Of a stretch of DNA of 64,000 nucleotides, positions 1-13,700 are shown piece after piece. Within the stretch, counting starts at the first letter, position 1, and each line of letters begins with the position of its first letter. A program made the position numbers and the translations under genes. Under the pieces are notes generated by a model that was not told the origin of the DNA, searched no databases, and saw nothing but the letters and a program-made list of their open reading frames with translations. The DNA lies in contig NC_057831.1 of the NCBI RefSeq assembly GCF_910594005.1, positions 36,786,001 to 36,850,000 of the forward strand, read 5' to 3'. The stretch is from Cervus elaphus (lineage: Eukaryota > Chordata > Mammalia > Artiodactyla > Cervidae).

Positions 1-1841
1 ACCCACCAAAAAAAGATATCCCGTGTCCAAAGACAAAGAAGCCGCCACAGCAAGATGGTAGGTGGGGATACAATCGTGATAAAATCAAATTTCATACCTG
101 CCAGGTGGTAACCCACAGACTGGAGAACAACAATAAAAAAGAAAGTCTCACACTATTGTAAAGGTTCTGAACCCCATGTTAGGCTTCCCAGACTGGAGAT
201 CTGACAAAGGGACTAGGAACCCCCATGGAATATGGCCTTGAGGGCCAGCAGGATTTGATTACAGGCCTTCCAGGGGACTGAGGGAAACAGACTCTGGTCT
301 TGGAGGGCACAAATTTTTAGAGGAGAGGAGCAGTGACCCCACCGGAGACTGAACCAAAACCACCTGCTCGTGTTGGAGGGCCTCCTGTGGAGGCGTGGGT
401 CAGCAGGGGCTCCGCACAGGGACGAGGGCACTGGAAGGTCCCCCTTGGTGTAAATCCTCATGGAGTTCACCATTAACCCTACCGTACAGCCCTTACACCC
501 CGGGATAAGCTGCCTCAGGCCAAAAAACTACAAGGATGGGAGTGCAACCCTACCCATCAGCAGATAATTGGATTAAACCTTTACTGAGCAAGGTCCTGCC
601 CACCAGAGCAAGACCCAGTTTTTCCCACCACAAGCCCCTACCATCAAGAAGCTTACACAAGCCTCTTAGCCTCATCCATCAGAGGGCAGACAGAAGAAGC
701 AAGAAGAAGCACAATCTCACAGCACCTAAAACAAAAACCACATTACAGAAAGCTAATCACCATGAAAGAGCAGAAAGTTATATCCCAGATGAAGGGACAA
801 ACTAAAATCTCAGGAAAACAACTAAATGAAGTGGAGATAGACAATCTTCCAGAAAAAAGAATTCAGAATAATGATAATGAATATGATCCAGGATCTTGGG
901 AAAAGAATGGAGGCAAAGATTGACAAGATGCAAGAAATGTTTACCAAAGACCTACAAGAACTAAAGAACAAAGAAAGAGAGATGAATAATACACTAGAAG
1001 GAATCAACAGCAGAATAATGAGGCAGAATAATAAATGACCTGTAGGAAAGAAAGGTAGAAATCATTGCCACAGAACAGAATATAGAAAAAATGAATGAAA
1101 AGAAGTAAAGACAGCCTAAGAGATACTTGGAACATTAAACACACCAACATTCGCATTATAGCAGTCCCAGAAGGAGTAGAGAAAGGGCCTGAGAAAATAT
1201 TTGAAGAGATAATAGCTGAAAACTTCCCAAACATGGGAAAGGAAATAGTCAACCAAGTCCAGGAAGCACAGAGTCCCAGGCAGGATAAACCCAAGGAGGA
1301 GCACATCAAGACACATGGTAATCAAACTAACAAAAATTAAAGACCAGAGATAAAATATTAAAAGCAACAAGGGAAAAATGACAAATAACATGTAAGAGAA
1401 CTCTCATCAGGCTACCTGCTGATATGAAACTCTACAAGCCAGAAGGGAATGGCATGATATATTTAAAGTGATAAAAGGGAAGAACCTCAACCAAGAATAC
1501 TCCACCCCACAGGACTCTCCTTCAGATTTGATAGAGAAATCAAAAGCTTTCAGACAAGCCAAAGTTAAGAGAATTCAGCATCAGCAAACCAGCTTTACAA
1601 CAAATGTTAAAGGAACTTCTCTAGGCAGAAAACACAAGAGAAGGAAAAGACCTACAGAAAATAAATGCAAAATAATTTTAAAAATGGTAATAGGATCATA
1701 CATATCATTACCTTAATGTACCTTAAGGTACATTACCTTAAATTAATTACCTTACCTTAAATGTAAACAGATTAAAAGCACCAACTAAAAGACATACACT
1801 AGCTGAGCAGATGGAAACATGTATGCACTTTCACCTACCAC
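1..1841 (+). mobile_element. L1 LINE, 5' part (leader, ORF1, start of ORF2), degenerate
   Basis: A sense-oriented ruminant L1 cut by the window edge. From about 820 it matches L1 ORF1: a Lys/Glu-rich coiled-coil region (NSRI-type repeats), then the LRIIGVPEG-like stretch at about 1137-1180, ENFPNMGKEIVNQVQEAQ at about 1219-1275, and a C-terminal EWHDIFKVIKGKNL-like block near 1444-1490. Many stops and frameshifts break it. The last 60 bases resemble the first codons of ORF2 (LNVNGLNAPTKRHRLA-like). After about 1841 the match is lost, so most of ORF2 is missing at this site. Confidence 0.8.
1714..1735. repeat. 22-bp perfect palindrome
   Basis: A perfect inverted repeat with no spacer, centred between 1724 and 1725. 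The left half reads TAATGTACCTT. It lies in the L1 ORF1-ORF2 junction among several copies of ATTACCTTAA, so it probably arose by local slippage within the dead L1. Confidence 0.8.
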
Positions 1842-2540
1842 ATCACTCTGCTTGATACCCCCCTCAAATTGTAATTATTTATATTGTTAAGTTAATCATG
1901 CTCCTATTATGGCTTGCAATTATAATTATCTTTTATTTTTGTTTGGCTACTAATTGTGAAAACTGATAAGCATTTTTTGCTATTGTGTCTATGTAACTAT
2001 CACTCACTTAACACCATTGTATCATGACTGGTCAACAGAAAAATAACAGAACTCTATATCAGCAAAACTAGGATCTAATAGAAAAACCTGCAATCACTTT
2101 TTAAAATCCAGACACACATCAGAAACTAGCTTGAAATTTTTTGAAAACTACAAATGCTCAGGTATCGCTTTTTTCTCCAGAGCTCCAGATGTTTCTAATG
2201 AGCACTCATGTTTATGGACTACAACTGGACTATATGATGATCTTTCTACTTTTATCTAGTTTGTTTCACTTTTTCTATTACATATTCAGTGCTCTCATTT
2301 CATTTAGTTTATGTTCTCCAACTTCTCCATCTCTTCTCTTTTCTTTTAATGTTCTTTCTCGAGCCCTTATTATGTATAGTAGAAGAGCTTTTGTATACAT
2401 ATACATATAAATATGTATAATATATATTTTAGAAAACTTATGAATTCTTGCCTAACTAAAAAAATTTTGACATTTTGATTTGACTTATTTGACTTAGTAT
2501 GAACAGAATGTTAGATTTCTAATTAAAAAATAGATATGCA
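1842..2540. other. AT-rich intron sequence, nothing recognised
   Basis: Lies between the 5' part of an L1 and an L1 3' end. Short open frames here have no recognisable similarity. It may include decayed L1 sequence. Confidence 0.4.
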
Positions 2541-2544
2541 ACAA

Positions 2545-2705
2545 GCAAGAAAGGTCTACTGATTATCATAGGGAACTACAGTCAATATCTTTTAATAACC
2601 ATGATGGAAAATAGTTTCAAAAATAATATATGTGTATCTGTATAACTGAATCACCTTGCTGTGTACCTGAAACACTGTAAAGTCAACTATACTTCAATAA
2701 ATTAT
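2545..2705 (+). mobile_element. L1 3' end fragment
   Basis: Matches the classic ruminant L1 3'UTR: AGGTCTACTGATTATCAT..., then AACTGAATCACCTTGCTGT and a closing ACTTCAATAAAT with a polyadenylation signal near 2696. Same orientation as the L1 at 1-1841, so the two may be ends of one internally deleted element. Confidence 0.75.
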
Positions 2706-2715
2706 TTTTTTTTTA

Positions 2716-4620
2716 GAAGAAAGAATTTAAGAACAAGTATTACTAACATTTTGGAATAGCCTGGAAAATCTTACTTTTGATTACACCAACCCTTTATGAG
2801 ATACTCTCTCTCTTGGTAATCTGCTTCTCTGCCAACGAGGCACGAGGCAGCACTGCCCTTCCCGTGTCCTCTCACTCATCACCATCAGGCACTTCCATTT
2901 CTGTGCAGATCAGACGCTCACCCACTGAGTTACGGCCAACCACCGCCAAAGAGAACACAAGCCTTTCTCAGCCTTTGCTGAGTAAGCACCTGCATCACAT
3001 GTGGGTATTTTAAGATTAAGTCACTTACTTTTTCTCAAGAAAACTTCCATTCCAACAGGCTGCAGAAGATAATATCTGAACAACACCACTGCTCAGAAAG
3101 AAAAACGGGAAAGAAGTCTTTAATAATTATAAATAAATGGTTATTTAAGCATCAGCAATAGACTACTCCTCTATTCCAGAGTTTCCTTAATAGCTGCTCC
3201 TTCTTACCAAGGTAAAGCCTTGGAAAACACTGTGTCCTGTCTCAAAACGGACAAGAACTTACATTAAAGAGTATCAGAGCTACCAAAAGAAAACTCTAGG
3301 GCCTAATAATAATGACCTTGGACTTTCCTCCCACCAACCGTCTCTAAGACACTCACCCCCTCACCTCCAAACATGAACCCAAAATAAAACCAAAAAAGAT
3401 AAGCTGAGCTGTTATTTACCAACAGAGAGAGTATCTCTGCAAATTAATAACTGAACAAATACTTCCTTCTGTTTTGTTGCCCATCTCAGAAAGTACAAAT
3501 GAGTGAAGTAAGTTTTTATTCCTATTACCTAGATTTTCTGGGGGGAAACTGCTAGTTTCTGAGGACCCACTGTGATAATAGATGTTAGGAAGCTTGAACC
3601 CTCTTATTTAGTATAAGGGAAAGGGAAGGCACAAAACAAATACACAGCTGAGGAGGGGATCACAGTAACTTCTATTAATCATAGGATCCAGGTCAGGAAG
3701 AATCTTTGGAGATCACTGCTTATATCGTATCGCTTGTCAATAAGAAAACTGAGAACTAGTAACGTGTCAAAGTCCCAGCCAAGGGAGTCTCAGTGCCCCT
3801 ACCCCACTACCCTCCTGGTGAGTCTAGTCCCCCAGCCTGTTCCCTGCCCCTTCCAGACTGAACTCCCTGGCAGAGTCACCAAGCTTAGAGGGCTTCTGAG
3901 GACGGTCATAGAGGTGCTCTAGGGCATTCCCAATGATCCCCGACTCAAAAAGCTGGTGTGTCCAAAGGGCTCAGGGAATTTGCACCCTACAATCTATATA
4001 ATAAAGTAAAATGCTTTATACACATATCTGGGAACAACTATCACCTAGTACACAATCTGATTCATTCATTCATTAAGAATCAGATTCTGTCGAAAAATGG
4101 AAAAACTGAGGAAAGCCAATACAATATGTAAAAATATAAAAATTAAAAAAAAAAAAACTCTCTTAAGAATGAAATACACCTGCTGAAAGGACTCAAATCC
4201 ATTAACTATACTTTTTTCTCTATCTCAACTAATCATTTTGAATAGGAAAATGCTAAATTATTCTGATTAGGTAAAATAAGCTTAGATTGGAATGCCTTGG
4301 AATAAGCATATGAAGAAAACTCTTGGAGTTAAAGAACAATAACACTGAGCTTTCTTAGCAGAAAGGCCAACTCAGGTCTTCATCAGTTAGGATTTTTAAG
4401 GTCCAAACAAAGCAGGTTGAGGAATACAGCTTGTGAGAAAATGGGGGAACAACTTACTATGTTATTTCAGGCTAAGGGCACCAGATGTGTGCCCAAAAAA
4501 TGACCCCTCAAATGCAAAACTCCATTTATAGTCACAACCTCAAGATGGAAGTAGGGAAAAATCACTAAGTTGGAAATTCCAATACACTTTGAAAAAAACT
4601 GAAAACAAGCAACCACATAC
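2716..4620. other. HERC3 intron, no gene or clear repeat recognised
   Basis: Largely unique AT-rich sequence downstream of the exon at 4621-4745. I looked on the minus strand for the next HERC3 exon and did not find it. A weak MIR-like stretch may be present near 3680-3790. Confidence 0.5.
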
Positions 4621-4745
4621 TTGATTGTATTTGCATTATTGTGTTCTGAGAGCTTTTGTCTCCAAACTGCTATGGTTTCATCATTTATTAAACTGGTGTA
4701 ATGTGCTTGGTTCATCGTCCTGAAGTCAACAGCAGGCGAAGAATT
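4621..4745 (-). CDS. HERC3: HERC3 exon, codons 383-424 (last exon in window)
   Basis: A 125-nt exon with acceptor AATCCTTCAG and donor GTATGT. It encodes NSSPAVDFRTMNQAHYTSL and on through AVWRQKLSEHNNANTI, then two bases of Asn424. This is the start of the linker between the RCC1-like and HECT domains. Human HERC3, from memory, has Tyr rather than the first Ser in this stretch. The next expected exon (starting Gly-Val-Val-Gln after the Asn) was not found in 1-4620 and is presumably beyond the left edge. Confidence 0.94.
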
Positions 4746-7700
4746 CTGAAGGATTAAATATGACAGCAAAAAAAAAAAAAAAAGAAATTACGGAACAGCA
4801 GGGATTTTTTTTCTCATCTCCCTTTCCCCATATACTCCCCACTTCGTGTTTCACTTATGTCCAGGAGCGGGGGTGCGCTGCCCAGATCCTCTCTCCCTTC
4901 AGAACGGACCCCTCGCCCCGCCAGCTGCCTCAGTGTAAGCTCTGGACTGCCCCCGCTGCACTGGCCTCCAGGAACCGCCCCGGGCGCTGGCCTCACTCCC
5001 CTCCTGTCAGTGGCCAGGCTCCAGCCCCCGCCTCCAGAAGGATTTCCACCTGGGAAACAGACTCTGAACCTGAGATTTCTGTTTAAAGTCTGGGGTTGGG
5101 GGCAGTTCTAGAACATTTTCAGGATGAAGGAGGCAGGATCGGGCAGAAGGGGAAGCTGAACTGCAGCTGAGTGCCTCAGCAGATCTCATGGGTGCCGTGG
5201 AGCCGGGATGGCCCTTCAGTACCCTCCCCAGAGAAACCAAACCAGGAGGACTGCTTCAGATTTCTTTCTCCCTACGCTTTGAATCACCATAACATCAAGG
5301 TTTTCAACCTACTAATCATTTGCCTTAACTGTTCACCAAACTCCAACAATACGCATTATAAAAAGTCTATATAATCTATATTGTAAATAATCTATGAAAA
5401 TGTAATGCCTCTTAATGTCTTGCTCAAAGTATACAGCTATAAATTTATAGGAAAAATAACAAAAAAGACATATCAATAATGGCCTTTAAAACCCCAAATG
5501 CTGCACAGTGCTACATAATAAGCACTTTTCCTAAAATTGCTATTTTTCAACTTATTTTCCCCAAATCTAATCATGGTCTAGAACTAGAGAAAAATTTAAA
5601 GTGCTTTATGTCTCCTGTACTTGTCACTAGAACAGAGGGGGAAAAGCAATATTAAAACATTAACCAGATGATCATAAAAACACAACTTTCAAAGTAAATA
5701 TTCTTGGTTATTTTCTCAGAAGGATGAGTTAAGACAGCATTATAAGGGGAAAGGAAGTGGGCATGTAACAGACTAGAGTCGTCTGCCAAAGTTCATGATC
5801 CTCTGGTTTTTGACAAATATTTTAACAAAAATGACCACAGAAATCTGTTAAGAGAACAAAAGCCATCTTGAACTGCATAGAGAAAAACTGAGAGACAAAA
5901 CAGACACTTGAAAACACACAAACAAGACTGTCTCTCCACCATGGTCTTAAAACCAGTCATTATGTAAATTTTAATTACTTCCCCCGTTCAAAGGAGCAGC
6001 TGAACACAGACACAAACACATACTTAAAATATAAACATGTTACTATTTTCTCATTCTTCACCCTAAGTCCAATAAACCACAGATGCCTTGGATGAAATAC
6101 AATCTCAGAATCAAACATAAAGACCCAAGAAAAAGCACTGATTTCCCATGCCTTAGAGTTACGTACAGCCTCAAAAGAAAAAATTGGTGTAGGTTAATGT
6201 ATCCAACTTTGGCTGCACTTTGGATCACCAGAGCTTTCAAAAATCCTGACGGCCAAGTTACACTCTAAACAAGTTAAATCAGAATTTCTGGAGATTGCAT
6301 GGCTACAGATGGTAGCTAGACTCATTGTGGTGATCATTTCAAAATTATAGAAATATAAATCACTATGTTGTGTACCAGGAACTAAAATAGTGTTGTAAGT
6401 TAATATACTTAAAAATCAAACAAAAAAGCTCATAGAAAAAGAGATCAGATTTGTGATTACCAGAAGCAGGGAGTGGGATGTGGGGGATTGGCAATAGGCA
6501 GTCAGAAAGCACATACTTCAAGTTATAAGATAAATAAATACTAGGTGTGTAATATAAAACATGATAAACATAATTAACGCTCAATTTAGTTGCTCACTCA
6601 TGTCCGACTCTTTGCAACCCCAATAATTAACACAATAATTAACAAAAGAGTCCAAAATGCAGTACTTGGGTGCAATCTCAAAAACGACAGAATAATCTCT
6701 GTTCATTTCCAAGGCAAACCATTCAATATCACAGTAATCCTAGTCTATGCCCAATCAGTAATGCTGAAGAAACTGAAGTTGAACGGTTCCATGAAGACCT
6801 ACCAGACCTACAAGGCCTACCTTCTAGAACTAACATCCAAAAAAGATGTTCTCTTCATTACAGGGGACTGGAATGCAAAAGTAGGAAGACAAGAGATACC
6901 TGGAGTAACAGGCAGATTTGGTCTTGTAGTAAAAAATGAAGCAGGGCAAAGCCTAACAGAGTTTTCCCAAGAGAACATACTGGTCAAACACCCTCTTCCA
7001 ACAACACAAGAGAAGACCCTACACATGGACATCACCAGATGGTAAATATCGAAATCAGATTGATTATATTCTTTGCAGTCAAAGATGAAGAAGCTCTATA
7101 CAGTCAGCAAAAACAAGACCAGGAGCTGACTATGGCTCAGATCATGAACTCCTTATTGCCAAATTCAGACTTAAATTGAAGAAAGTAGGGAAAACCAATA
7201 GACCAATCAGGTATGACCTAAATCAAATCCCTTGCGATTATACAGTGGAAGTGACAAATAGATTCAAGAGATTAGATCTGATAGACAGAGTGCCTGAAGA
7301 ACTATTGACTGAGGTTTGTGACATTGTACAGGAGGCAGGGATCAAGACCATCCCCAAGAAAAAGAAGTGTAAAAAGGCAAAATGGTTGTCTGGTGAGGCC
7401 TTACAAATAGCTGAGAAAAGAAGACACAAAAGGCAAAGGAGAAAAGGAAAAATGTACCCATGTGAATGCAGAGTTCCAAAGAATACCAAGGAGAGTTAAG
7501 AAAGCCTTCCTCAGTGATCAAGGCAAAGAAATAAGAGGAAAACAACAGAATGGGAAAGATTAGAGATCTCTTCAAGAAAATCAGAGCTACCAAGAGAACA
7601 TTTCATGCAAAGATGAGCACAATAAAGGATAGAAATGGTATGGACTTAACAGAAGCAGAAAAGATTAAAAAGAGGTGGCAAGAATACAGAGAAGAGCTAT

Positions 7701-10700
7701 ACAAAATAAATCTTCATGACCCAGATAACCACGATGGTGTGATCACTCACCTAGAGCCAGATATCCCTGAATGTTAAGTCAAGTGGGCCTTAGGAAACAT
7801 CAGTACAAACAAAGCCTAGTAGAGGTGATGGAGTTCCAGTTGAGCTATTTCAAATCCTAAAAGATGATGCTGTGAAAGTGCTGCACTCAATATGCCAGCC
7901 AATTTGGAAAACTCAGCAGTGGCCACAGGACTGGAAAAGGTCAGTTTTCATTACAATCCCAAAGAAAAGCAATGCCAAAGAATGTTCAAACTACTGCACA
8001 ATTGCACTCATCTCACATGCTAGCAAAGTAATGCTCAAAATTCTCCAAGCCAGGCTTCAACAATATGTGAACCGTGAACTTCCAGATGTTCAAGCTGGTT
8101 TTAGAAAAAACAGAGGAACCAGAGATCAAATTGCCAACATCCATTGGATCATCGCAAAAGCAAGAGTTCTAGAAAAACATCTACTTTTGATTTATTGACT
8201 ATGCCAAAGCCTTTGACTGTGTGGATCACAATAAACTTTGGAAAATTCTTAAAAGAGATGGGAATACCAGACCACCTGACTCACCTCCTGAGAAATCTGT
8301 ATGCAGGTCAAGAAGCAACAGTTAGAACTGGACATGGAACCTACTGGTTCCAAATCAGGAAAGGAGTATGTCAAGGCTGCATATTGTCACTCTGCTGATT
8401 TAACTTATATACAGAGTACATTATGTGAAATGCCAGGCTGGATGAAGCCCAAGCTGGAATCAAGATTGCCGGGAAAAATATCAATAACCTCAGATATGCA
8501 GATGATACCACCCTTATGGCAGAAAGCGAAGAAGAACTAAAGAGCCTCTTGATGACAGGGAAAGAGGACAGTGAAAAAGTTGGCTTAGAACTCAACATTC
8601 AGAAAACTAAGATCATGGCATCCAGTCCAATCACTTAATGGCAAATAGATGGGGAAACAGTGACAGACTTTATTTCTGGGGGCTCCAAAATCACTGCAGA
8701 TGGTGACTGCAGCCATGAAATTAAAAGACACTTGCTCCTTGGAAGAAAAGCTATGACCAACGTAGACAGCTTATTAAAAAGCAGAGACATTACTTTACCA
8801 ACTAAGGTCCGTCTAGTGAAAGCTATGGTTTTTCCAGTAGTCATGTATGGATGTGAGAGTTGGACTATAAAGAAAGCCGAGTGCCAAAGAACAGATGCTT
8901 TTGAACTGTGGTGCTAGAGAAGACTCTTAAGAGTCCCATGGACTGCAAGGAGACCCAACCAGTCAATCCTAAAGGAAATCAGTCCTGAATATTCATTGGA
9001 AGGACTGATGTTGAGTCTGAAACTCCAACACTTGGGCCACCTGATGCAAAGAAACAACTCACTGGAAAAGACCCTTACACTGAGAAAGATTGAAGGAAGG
9101 AGGAGGAGGGGACGACAAAGGATGAGATGGTTGGGTGGCATCACTGACTCAATGGACATGAGTTTGAGTAGGCTCTGGCAGTTGGTAATGGACAGGGAAG
9201 CCTGGCATGCTGCAGTCCATGGGGTTGCAAAGTGTTGGACACGACTGAGGACTGAACTGACTGAAGTAAATCTTAAGAGTGTCTTATAAAAATGGAGTAT
9301 GTCACTACACAGATGCTTTTTCTTGGGTCATTAAGAGATTCTTCATGTGTCATGGTAACTGAGTAAACACATATTTTGACTAATCTCTGCATCTAAACAA
9401 ATACCTAGGCTTAACAGCTTAAATAAAAGTGTATGGGTTTCAGTGTTTGTAAGAAAGAGCAATACCTTTCTAAGTCATATTCTATTTTCAGTTGCTTTTT
9501 TCTTTATCTTACATTTTTAATGCATACCACTCTTCCAGTTGTTTAAACTTTAACCTGCCCTGTTTCTACAATATGCTACTTTCACTTCCTTCTCATCAAT
9601 GTTTAGTTTTCTGGTTCCAACAATGTTAATTACAGTAAATTTAAAATTCAACTACATATATCAGATACCATATTTACAAAAGGAATGAAACTAAGTTTTA
9701 CACTGAATTTCACAGGAAAATTAAAGTTGGTTAATCAAACCACTTTCTTAGAGAAAGGAATACTTCAGACTGTACTACTTGTGGACACAAAGTAATTATC
9801 CCACAAAGATTCAGGGCTTTTCATATTTTGCATTACTGGCATGTTAAAGAAACAAAGGATAGTTTCAGCTTTTCTCAAGATTTCTCTGTGTAGCACTGAA
9901 GCTGGGCCTAAAATAGGTCTGAAGCAACAGCTCCAACTCAGCCCAGATGGCTGCACTCAACAGAACCTTCTGCAGCATCCTGACCTGGATAATATCTAAC
10001 GTCAGTATCAGCTATCCAACCTGCAGCCTCAGACTCCACCCACAACCTTTTCTATCGAAGTCAGAGAATGATACTGACTAGAAGGCAAGAATATCGTGTG
10101 TTGAGAGATGGCACAGTATCAGAGTAATGGGGATAGTTTCCAGCACCAACAGGGCCCTTGTGTCCACAGAACCTCATTTTCCTTCCCAAGCTACTCTGAA
10201 TCCTTTGTCATCACCAGCAGCCCTTCCCTGCTCCTCCAGGGGAGGATGAGGATCAATGCACTACATATGGCTAATCCTCCCCAAGTGCTGACTGAATAAA
10301 AGAAGGGTCAGGGCAAGAGAAGGGAAGCAAAGGGAGGGAGAGGAGAGGAGCATAAGAGCAGCAGGGTGCAGAGGACAGAAAACAAACCTGTGGCGCTCAC
10401 TTCAGAATGATTTTTCTCATCCAGAAAAAGGGGAATGTATTAAAGCCCTGTCACGGACAGCATCACCGACTCAATGGACATGAGTCTGAGCAAACTTCGG
10501 GAGATACTGAAGGACAGGGGAGCCTGATGTGCTGAGGTCCACTTGGTCGCAGAGTCGGACATAACTTAGCAACTGAACAACAACACCGATACTTAGCCCA
10601 CATTCTCTTCCACCTCCAACCCTAAGAGAATGTCATTCGCCCACCACAGGGATGCAGGAGACAACCTGAGGGAAATTTTAGTGTGGTTTTATAAGCAGAC

Positions 10701-13700
10701 GATAAATAATAAAGGATATCTGAATGGCATCTCTTATATTCAGTATATACTCAATCCCATCAAACAAGCCCAGTGAGTTCTCATATACCGAGCATTTGTG
10801 GCTACTTAACAGGGAAGGAAACAATAGAAAGTCAAATAATCCCAAAGTTAGTATGAATTCTCTGAGACCTCCTTAAGTCTCTTTTGAGACAAATCCAGAT
10901 ATAAATAAATAATTTTCAATTATAAAGTAGAACTCTGTGATTAAATACCAAGAAAATTATTGACACTTCAAGGAAATAAAATGGAGATTACTTCAAAGTT
11001 TAGTCAGCTTATTTTAATAATATAAAATTGGTAGAAACAAAGAGTAATGCTGCTCTCATGTAATTATTATTTATTAAAATAAATATTGGCTCACCATTAT
11101 TCCACCCCCAAGATAATAGTCAAAAGAAAATTTTACCTCATATTTGGAGCAAAGTACAAAAGTCTGGTCTCCTCCAGAGAAGATCTGCTTAACAATATGA
11201 TATTTAAAGCGATCTGTCAAAAAATTTTCAAGAGCATGTTTTTCAACAATTAAACTTTTTCCTTGATCCCCTTTTCTAACATTCCAAAATATGTTTCCGA
11301 GTGGTTTCCTATTCATTTAATTATGTCAGAGAAGTAAGAAACCTCCTCTGCTGGCTCTCTTCCCAGGACTGTTTCTACTTCAGTTAAAACTAAACATATA
11401 AAACTGTATCTTCCACTCTAACCCCCTCTTCCTCCTGCCAACTGCCAGCTAGTCCTGACCTCGTTTCTATTTTTTCATTCTAACTCTGTCATGACACTGA
11501 GGTTTAAAACAGTCACTACTATAAACCCTAACGTCAGCTATGACACCACTTACAGCATCTGAGTGTGGAGGTCTGCAGCCACTTTGGATGAAGCTCGCCA
11601 GATAGATGGCCCTCCGTGTCCTGCTTCCGCTTTGCCTCCCATCACACTGCGCCCACAGCGACACTCTCAGACCACCGTCTCACCAAATTCTAATAGGCCA
11701 CACTACTTCACACCTCCATGCCTTTCCCTTCTACCACCCCCAGAGCACACTGTGTTCTCCAGGAATGGCGCCCCCTAGAGCATGATGGAAAGGTGCTCCT
11801 GGAATCGCGCAGTCCCATGGTACTCACCACAGCCTACCCCTTCACCGCCCTCTACCTGGCTAACTCCAAACCATCCTTTAAGACACAGCTCAAACTTCCT
11901 CTCTCAGGAACACTGTGCTCCCAAATTACCATGAAGGTTCCTAAAACCAGCATTTATATAACAAATTGAAATTCACCTACTTACATTATAAGTTTTATCC
12001 TGTAATTAAACTTTGAAAACTTTGTGGTTTAAAATTAACCTACATACTGGAGTTTTTAAAAGTTGGTGTATTTCTTAAATATATGCTCCCTAAGATGAGT
12101 ACAATGTTAGAGAAAGAGAAATGTTAGCCTTGGAGAAAAAGAAATTTATAAATGATAGATAAGAGGACACCTAGCCATTTTTCCACTTTGGGGAACATGA
12201 TCAAAACAAAATCTTGTTTATTTTACATTTCAAGTTCCACTACATTCTTAGATGCTCATATATTCATTCCATGAATATTTACTGAGTGAAAAGGTTGTGC
12301 CAGATCCTGTGCTATATGCCAGGTTTACAAACAGGAAATGACTCTGAACCAGGGTCTCCTGCATTGCAGGTGGATTCTTTACCAACTCAGTTATCAGGGA
12401 GGCCTTCCCTGTACTTAAGTTTCTCATACTCCAGAAGGGTACTTATGGTTGATGTTGTTAAAATTCTGATTAAGCCATAACTGTGCCACTTTATAGCCTT
12501 CAAAATTGAAATCAGTTATTAAATCACACTTCTTTGTAATGACTCTCCATCTCCATTTAAGCTTCTGGATTTATTGCTTCAAGTCACTCTTACTGAATGA
12601 CTGCCTTATTTTGATTTCCAGTGAAATGAACACTGTGTTACTTAACTATTTTTTAAGAGAAGAAACAGAAATGGCATGAAAAAAAACTCATGTCATATTG
12701 TGACCAAAATAGCAATCGTAAAGGGAAGGTAACAAGAGTTCAAGCATTAAAAGTACTGGCTTTAAAGTTCACAGAGAACAACCTAGTGGTTAGCAGTGGC
12801 AGGTGGTGGGAGAGGGGCAGTACAGAGTTGGGGGGGGTGGTAGGTACAGTCTACTGAGGGTGAGACAGCCTACAAGGATGTTTTGTACAACACAGGGAAT
12901 ATAGCCAATATTTTGTGATACCTGTAAATTGAGTGCAACTTTTTTAAACTGTACAATTTTTAGAAATTAAAAAGAATACAGGTTTTAGAAAGAGGCGGGC
13001 CTGGGTTTAAATTCTGCCCCCAGAATCTACATCATTTTGGGCAAGCTACTTAACCTCCATAAGATTCAGTTTCCTCATCTCCAACATGGGGATAACAGCT
13101 ACTAGTTCTTAAGGTTGTTTTCAGTGCTTAGCATGGTAGTGGAACTTGGTTAAGCCTTCAATAAATATAAATTTTCATTATCAGCAACAATAGTAAATAA
13201 AATGTATATACCACAATCAAAATCCTTATGGCCAAAATAGAATTTTTCCTTTATTCTCTAGAATCTCAACTGTAGATAGTAAGTGCTCAAGTATTTGTTG
13301 ACTGACATTAGAATATCTCATATGTATCCCCTCCAAAAGAACTGAAGGTTAAAAAAAAAAATACATGTTCTATAACAAGTGTTTTTGGCACTTAAAACAC
13401 CATTAAATTTCAATAAACATCACTCTTACCAGCTCTGGCTGAAAGCTGGCCACTGTGGGCAGCCCAGTAACCTTTCACAGGAGAAGGGCACTTGACGTTA
13501 CAAGTGTGTCCAGTTCCTAGTTGACCTCTGGCTCCACAACCAAATGCATAGATGAGTCCAGAAGAAGGCACAAAGGCTAGGGTGTGTTGTCTGGGGGGAA
13601 ATAACATAAGTTAACCCAACAGCATTGCTTCTACTGATAATGAATGAATACACACACTGACTTTTAACAACCATATGTGAGCATAGCAATTCCTATAGGT

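Noticed and set aside
1..4620. Next HERC3 exon (continuing Gly-Val-Val-Gln)
   Set aside because: Searched on the minus strand for the expected linker sequence with GT-AG borders and did not find it; the exon is most likely left of the window.
6641..9263. A working reverse-transcriptase system
   Set aside because: The endonuclease and RT motifs are from Bov-B, a common ruminant LINE; frames are broken in every copy, so it is not a functional or novel system.
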